DNA from: an uncultured Anaerostipes sp.
GTDB lineage: Bacteria; Bacillota; Clostridia; Lachnospirales; Lachnospiraceae
Direction: 5' to 3'
Assembly (NCBI GenBank): GCA_900756035.1
Contig: CAAEIR010000272.1
Span: 1 to 9,464 of the forward strand
Length of the DNA: 9,464 nucleotides
A program made the translations under genes and the position numbers. This document shows, one piece after another, positions 7,281 through 9,464 of the stretch. Positions within the stretch are counted from its first letter, which is position 1; the number at the start of each line of letters is the position of its first letter. The notes below the pieces were generated by a model. The model searched no databases and was not told the DNA's origin. It saw only the letters and a list, made by a program, of their open reading frames with translations.

Positions 7281-7284
7281 AATT

Positions 7285-7644
7285 ATGTACCAAGACGAGA
7301 GAAAGTTTGACTTTCATGGCTTAGGGCTGGCTCTCAAAAAGGCCCGTGAGGAACGGGGCTGGACGCAAGCCTATGTTGCGGAATTAGTTGGAAAAACTGA
7401 CCGCACAATTATGAATATTGAGAACAAGGGGCAACACCCCAGTTTTAATCTGTTCTTCAAGCTCGTTACCATGTTTGATATTTCCGTAGACCAGTTTTTC
7501 TACAAGGAAAATCAGCGGAGCGGGGAAAGTTGCCGTAAGCACATTGATGTTATGCTCAATGCGATGAATGAGAAGGAGCTTGTTGTCATGGAGGCCACAG
7601 CCGAAGGGCTGAAAAAAGCAAGGGAAACGGAGGTTCAGGAGTAA
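7285..7644 (+). CDS. XRE-family helix-turn-helix regulator (119 aa)
   Basis: Small cytoplasmic DNA-binding protein. The Cro/C1-type domain spans about residues 13-69: TQAYVAELVG (27-36) is the positioning helix, DRTIMNIEN (39-47) the recognition helix region, and HPSFNLFFKLVTMFDISVDQFF (51-72) the closing helices. The tail (73-119) is charged, probably helical and of unknown role. It has no peptidase or other effector domain. ATG 7285 follows a weak AGGGTGA site. It is the only clearly plus-strand gene in the window, divergent from the two-component operon and convergent with the relaxase. Its intermediate base composition fits the GC-rich backbone better than the cargo. Regulators of this kind are common control genes in clostridial conjugative elements; the targets here could be its own promoter and the overlapping sensor operon promoter. 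Confidence 0.92.
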   Translation: MYQDERKFDFHGLGLALKKAREERGWTQAYVAELVGKTDRTIMNIENKGQHPSFNLFFKLVTMFDISVDQFFYKENQRSGESCRKHIDVMLNAMNEKELVVMEATAEGLKKARETEVQE

Positions 7645-7660
7645 GAGCCTCTGTTTTTTT
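7627..7660 (+). terminator. Rho-independent terminator overlapping the XRE stop codon
   Basis: ACGGAGGTTC (7627-7636) pairs with GAGCCTCTGT (7645-7654) over ten positions, two of them G-U, around an eight-base loop that contains the TAA stop. Seven T residues follow (7654-7660). The 5' arm consists of the last codons of the gene. Confidence 0.8.
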
Positions 7661-7780
7661 GTGTCATTTTTCGGGGTGTCACTAAATGGCAAGCAATTCC
7701 TCCGTGGCCACAGATGGCACGGAGGAGGCTTGTTGGGGCCCGCCCCAAACCCGGAACTTCGGGCCATACTGGCCCGAAGT
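7661..7780. other. Candidate oriT: direct repeat plus three consecutive inverted repeats
   Basis: This gene-free stretch lies between the XRE terminator and the relaxase 3' end. It holds, in order: GTGTCA twice with a 15-base period (7661-7666, 7676-7681); a stem of CCTCCGTG and CCA with TGG and CACGGAGG, one bulged G and loop CAGA (7699-7725); a stem TTGGGGC with GCCCCAA around CC (7733-7748); and the 25-base palindrome at 7756-7780. Dense inverted repeats beside a relaxase gene are typical of transfer origins. No nick site can be assigned; the GGCAAGC stretch at 7688-7694 next to the first stem is one place to look. Open frames crossing the stretch look spurious. Confidence 0.45.
7756..7780. 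repeat. 25-base palindrome, copy 2 (after the relaxase gene)
   Basis: Perfect 11-3-11 palindrome: ACTTCGGGCCA, TAC, TGGCCCGAAGT. It begins 35 bases past the relaxase stop on the minus strand. No T tract follows on either strand, so simple termination is unlikely. It is the best-preserved member of the three-copy family. Confidence 0.8.
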
Positions 7781-7814
7781 GGCTGCGTCGCTTTGCTCCT
7801 TATTTTCACCGTCT

Positions 7815-9230
7815 CTATCGCTCCTGTTCTTTCTTTTTATCCTGCCCGGCATAGCCCAGCAGATAATCAATGTTTGCTTTCGCCGTGTTGACTTCCTGCA
7901 TATCCCGCCGTATTCTCTGATACTCCGCATAGAGCTTCCGTTTCTGCTCCGCCAGCCTCCGTCCTTCTTCTTTTAGTACGTCCATCTTCGGGAGCTTCGC
8001 CCCGTCAAGCAGATGCTTCAAGTCAGCCTGTGCCGCCCGGTAAAGCTCAATGTCCGCCTCATGCTCCGCAAGGAATTTCCGGCTGTATTTTGCCGCTTTG
8101 TATTTCTCAAAGACAGGCCGTGTGCGGGCATACTGTACCGTGGCCGCTTTCAGTTCCCGGTTGGTATTCATGGCGTTCTCTGTCCGCTTTATCTGGTCAG
8201 AGAGGACGTGGAAACAGTCTGTTGTCTCGGCGGCCTTTTTCTCCAATTCCCCGTATTCCGTCAGGCCGTTATCCTGCAAATAGGCGAGTGCGGCGGCCAT
8301 CTGTTTTAAGTTGAATACTTTAGCCCAGCGCTCATATCCCGGCCCTTTCCCCTCGGCCAGCTTTGCCTGAATATCCACCAGCAGATTGACCTTGCGGGGG
8401 CTTTGGCCGGAGCGTTTTCGGCTCCCGTCTATGACAGCCAGTATGTCTTTTAAGTCATACCCTTCCCCCAGCGTGGAGGCCCGCAGACGGGTAAACCGTT
8501 CCTGCCCCTGTCCGGCCAGCCGGAAAGACAGGCCGCCGCCTCTGACCTTCTTGATTTCATAACCAGCCTGTTCCATGAGGGAGAGGAAGGCCGCCAGATT
8601 GCCGGGGCGCTTTGCCAGTGCCGTGTCGATTGCCAGCCGCAGTTTATCCTGAAAGTTAAGCGGCCTCTCCCTGTTTTGGAGCCATTCGCCATAGTTTTTA
8701 TAATCCCCTTTGCTCCGGGGCTTCGGATTCTCCACAATGGATAATCCATTTTCCAGACACAGCCGGTCGGAGAGCCTGCGCAGGGCAAAGGACGAGCCCC
8801 AGAAATTACGGAATTTCCGGGTGCAGTCGAGGGTCGTTGAATTGTAATAAATGTGACAGTGAATGTGTTTCTTGTCCGTATGGGTGGTGACGATAAAGGC
8901 ATGGCGGCCTTTTGTCCAGCGCATAGCCAGCTCATACCCGATACGGTTCGCCTCCTTTGGCGTAACCTCCCCGGGGAGGAAGGACTGGCGTATCTGATAG
9001 CACAGGATATCGTCCTCCTTTTTCTGCTCCCGGCCTGTGATAGCCTTATAGCTGGCCTTTGCCAAAAGGAACTCGGCGGCCACCGTGGCCGGGTCACACT
9101 CGTATGAGGAAACGTATTTTCCGTTCTCCGTCTTTTCAGGATTTTTCCCATAGTCGAGACAGTCACGGACTGCCTCGGCTATGGTTTCTCCCTCATTGGC
9201 GTGACGCTTCAAAAGAGTGGTGGTAGCCAG
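7815..9230 (-). CDS. MOBP-type relaxase / mobilization nuclease (471 aa from CTG)
   Basis: Nicks the transfer origin and pilots the single strand during conjugation. The N-terminal nuclease domain (about 1-260) has a candidate catalytic tyrosine Tyr27 in LDYGKNPEKT and the metal-binding three-histidine motif HTDKKHIHCHIYYNS (117-131; His122, His124, His126). The C-terminal part (about 325-445) is charged and helical, probably coiled coil. Its style matches relaxases of Tn1549-like elements of gut Bacillota. The open frame continues up to an ATG at 9281, but that codon follows a palindrome and has no ribosome site. AAGGAGG (9244-9238) lies seven bases before CTG 9230, where the family's usual N-terminus (ATTTLLKRHANEG) begins, so a CTG start is preferred. 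The gene is GC-rich, unlike the AT-rich cargo to its left. No accessory protein is seen beside it in the window. Confidence 0.92.
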   Translation of the reverse strand: MATTTLLKRHANEGETIAEAVRDCLDYGKNPEKTENGKYVSSYECDPATVAAEFLLAKASYKAITGREQKKEDDILCYQIRQSFLPGEVTPKEANRIGYELAMRWTKGRHAFIVTTHTDKKHIHCHIYYNSTTLDCTRKFRNFWGSSFALRRLSDRLCLENGLSIVENPKPRSKGDYKNYGEWLQNRERPLNFQDKLRLAIDTALAKRPGNLAAFLSLMEQAGYEIKKVRGGGLSFRLAGQGQERFTRLRASTLGEGYDLKDILAVIDGSRKRSGQSPRKVNLLVDIQAKLAEGKGPGYERWAKVFNLKQMAAALAYLQDNGLTEYGELEKKAAETTDCFHVLSDQIKRTENAMNTNRELKAATVQYARTRPVFEKYKAAKYSRKFLAEHEADIELYRAAQADLKHLLDGAKLPKMDVLKEEGRRLAEQKRKLYAEYQRIRRDMQEVNTAKANIDYLLGYAGQDKKKEQER

Positions 9231-9237
9231 ATGAATC

Positions 9238-9244
9238 CCTCCTT
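9238..9244 (-). promoter_or_regulatory. Ribosome binding site that places the relaxase start at CTG
   Basis: AAGGAGG on the minus strand, followed by seven bases (GATTCAT) and then CTG at 9230-9228. No ATG, GTG or TTG lies in frame at a usable distance. Confidence 0.7.
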
Positions 9245-9283
9245 CCCAAACAGAACAGCGGCCCTTGCGAGCCGCCGTCATTG

Positions 9284-9308
9284 GCCTCGGGCCAGTGTGG
9301 CCCGAAGC
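9284..9308. repeat. 25-base palindrome, copy 3 (before the relaxase gene)
   Basis: Read on the minus strand: GCTTCGGGCCA, CAC, TGGCCCGAGGC. It has eleven pairs, one of them T/G, and the same 11-3-11 design as copies 1 and 2, with core TTCGGGCCA and TGGCCCGA. It lies in the 82-base gap between the upstream gene's stop and the relaxase start, so with copy 2 it brackets the relaxase gene. Confidence 0.75.
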
Positions 9309-9312
9309 AGTA

Positions 9313-9464
9313 TCAGCTTACGAGGAACTGGCGGAGGGAACTGCCCAGCCCGTCCACCGCCTCAATCAGAAGCCCGGCAACCGCCTGCAATCCATAGGGG
9401 GAAAGCAGGAAGGCCAGAAACAAGAAGATGAACCCGCCGTGCGGGGTGGGCGTAAAGAAAAGCC
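9313..9464 (-). CDS. C-terminal end of a small membrane protein (partial)
   Basis: A minus-strand frame enters from the right edge and runs 49 residues to a TGA at 9315-9313. It reads FFTPTPHGGFIFLFLAFLL near the visible start, then SPYGLQAVAGLLIEAVDGL and a polar tail ending RQFLVS. One or two hydrophobic segments suggest a small membrane protein. It ends 82 bases before the relaxase start on the same strand and is GC-rich like the relaxase, so it probably belongs to the same conjugation operon. The family is not recognised and the start lies outside the window. Confidence 0.6.
   Translation of the reverse strand, partial: LFFTPTPHGGFIFLFLAFLLSPYGLQAVAGLLIEAVDGLGSSLRQFLVS

Noticed and set aside
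7384..7976. Several open frames of 76 to 141 codons on both strands crossing the region between the XRE gene and the relaxase
   Set aside because: They run across strong inverted repeats and antisense to the XRE or relaxase genes, lack ribosome binding sites and show no domain pattern. Their residue make-up reflects the repeats.
8450..9166. A 238-codon minus-strand frame inside the relaxase gene
   Set aside because: It is a shifted frame of the GC-rich relaxase gene, rich in Arg, Ser and Pro with no motif. The relaxase frame carries the complete histidine motif.
1..9464. CRISPR array, tRNA, rRNA, transposase or integrase
   Set aside because: No regularly spaced repeats, no cloverleaf or rRNA sequence and no DDE or tyrosine/serine recombinase motifs were seen, so the ends of the mobile element are not in this window.

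Overview
The window looks like part of an integrative conjugative or mobilizable element from a Gram-positive gut bacterium (Bacillota, probably a clostridial group such as Lachnospiraceae or Oscillospiraceae). The reasons are strong AAGGAGG-type ribosome binding sites, sigma-A-like promoters, a MOBP-type relaxase of the Tn1549-like kind, and a two-component system plus ABC exporter of Gram-positive type. The host assignment is inference from gene style and not from a marker gene.

The window falls into two compositional parts. Positions 120 to about 7110 are AT-rich (a sampled line near 3541 is about one third G+C). They carry six genes, all on the minus strand, transcribed in the order response regulator, sensor kinase, [terminator and regulatory gap], DedA-family membrane protein, GT4 glycosyltransferase, ABC ATPase, duplicated FtsX-type permease. 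Genes inside each group overlap or nearly touch, so there are two tightly coupled transcription units: a two-gene sensor operon and a four-gene envelope operon. Positions from about 7650 to the end are GC-rich (a sampled line near 8341 is about 62% G+C). They carry the conjugation backbone: a relaxase and the end of a small membrane protein upstream of it. Between the two parts sits a divergent XRE regulator gene with its own terminator.

A working model follows. The kinase, which has an extracytoplasmic loop of about 80 residues, senses an envelope signal. The regulator binds 11-bp-period direct repeats (CCTGTAAG) just upstream of the DedA gene and switches on a membrane-lipid and export module: DedA (lipid or lipid-carrier translocation), a glycolipid-type glycosyltransferase, and a MacB-like transporter. 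This looks like cargo for antimicrobial-peptide or envelope-stress defence carried on a conjugative backbone. The function is inferred from families and layout.

Non-coding structure is rich. A 25-base palindrome (11-3-11) occurs three times: in the DedA control region, just after the relaxase gene, and just before it. The 170-base gap between the XRE gene and the relaxase holds a run of three inverted repeats and a direct repeat and is a candidate oriT. The relaxase appears to start at a CTG codon behind a perfect ribosome binding site. The start codons of the glycosyltransferase and the response regulator should be ATG codons slightly inside the longest open frames.
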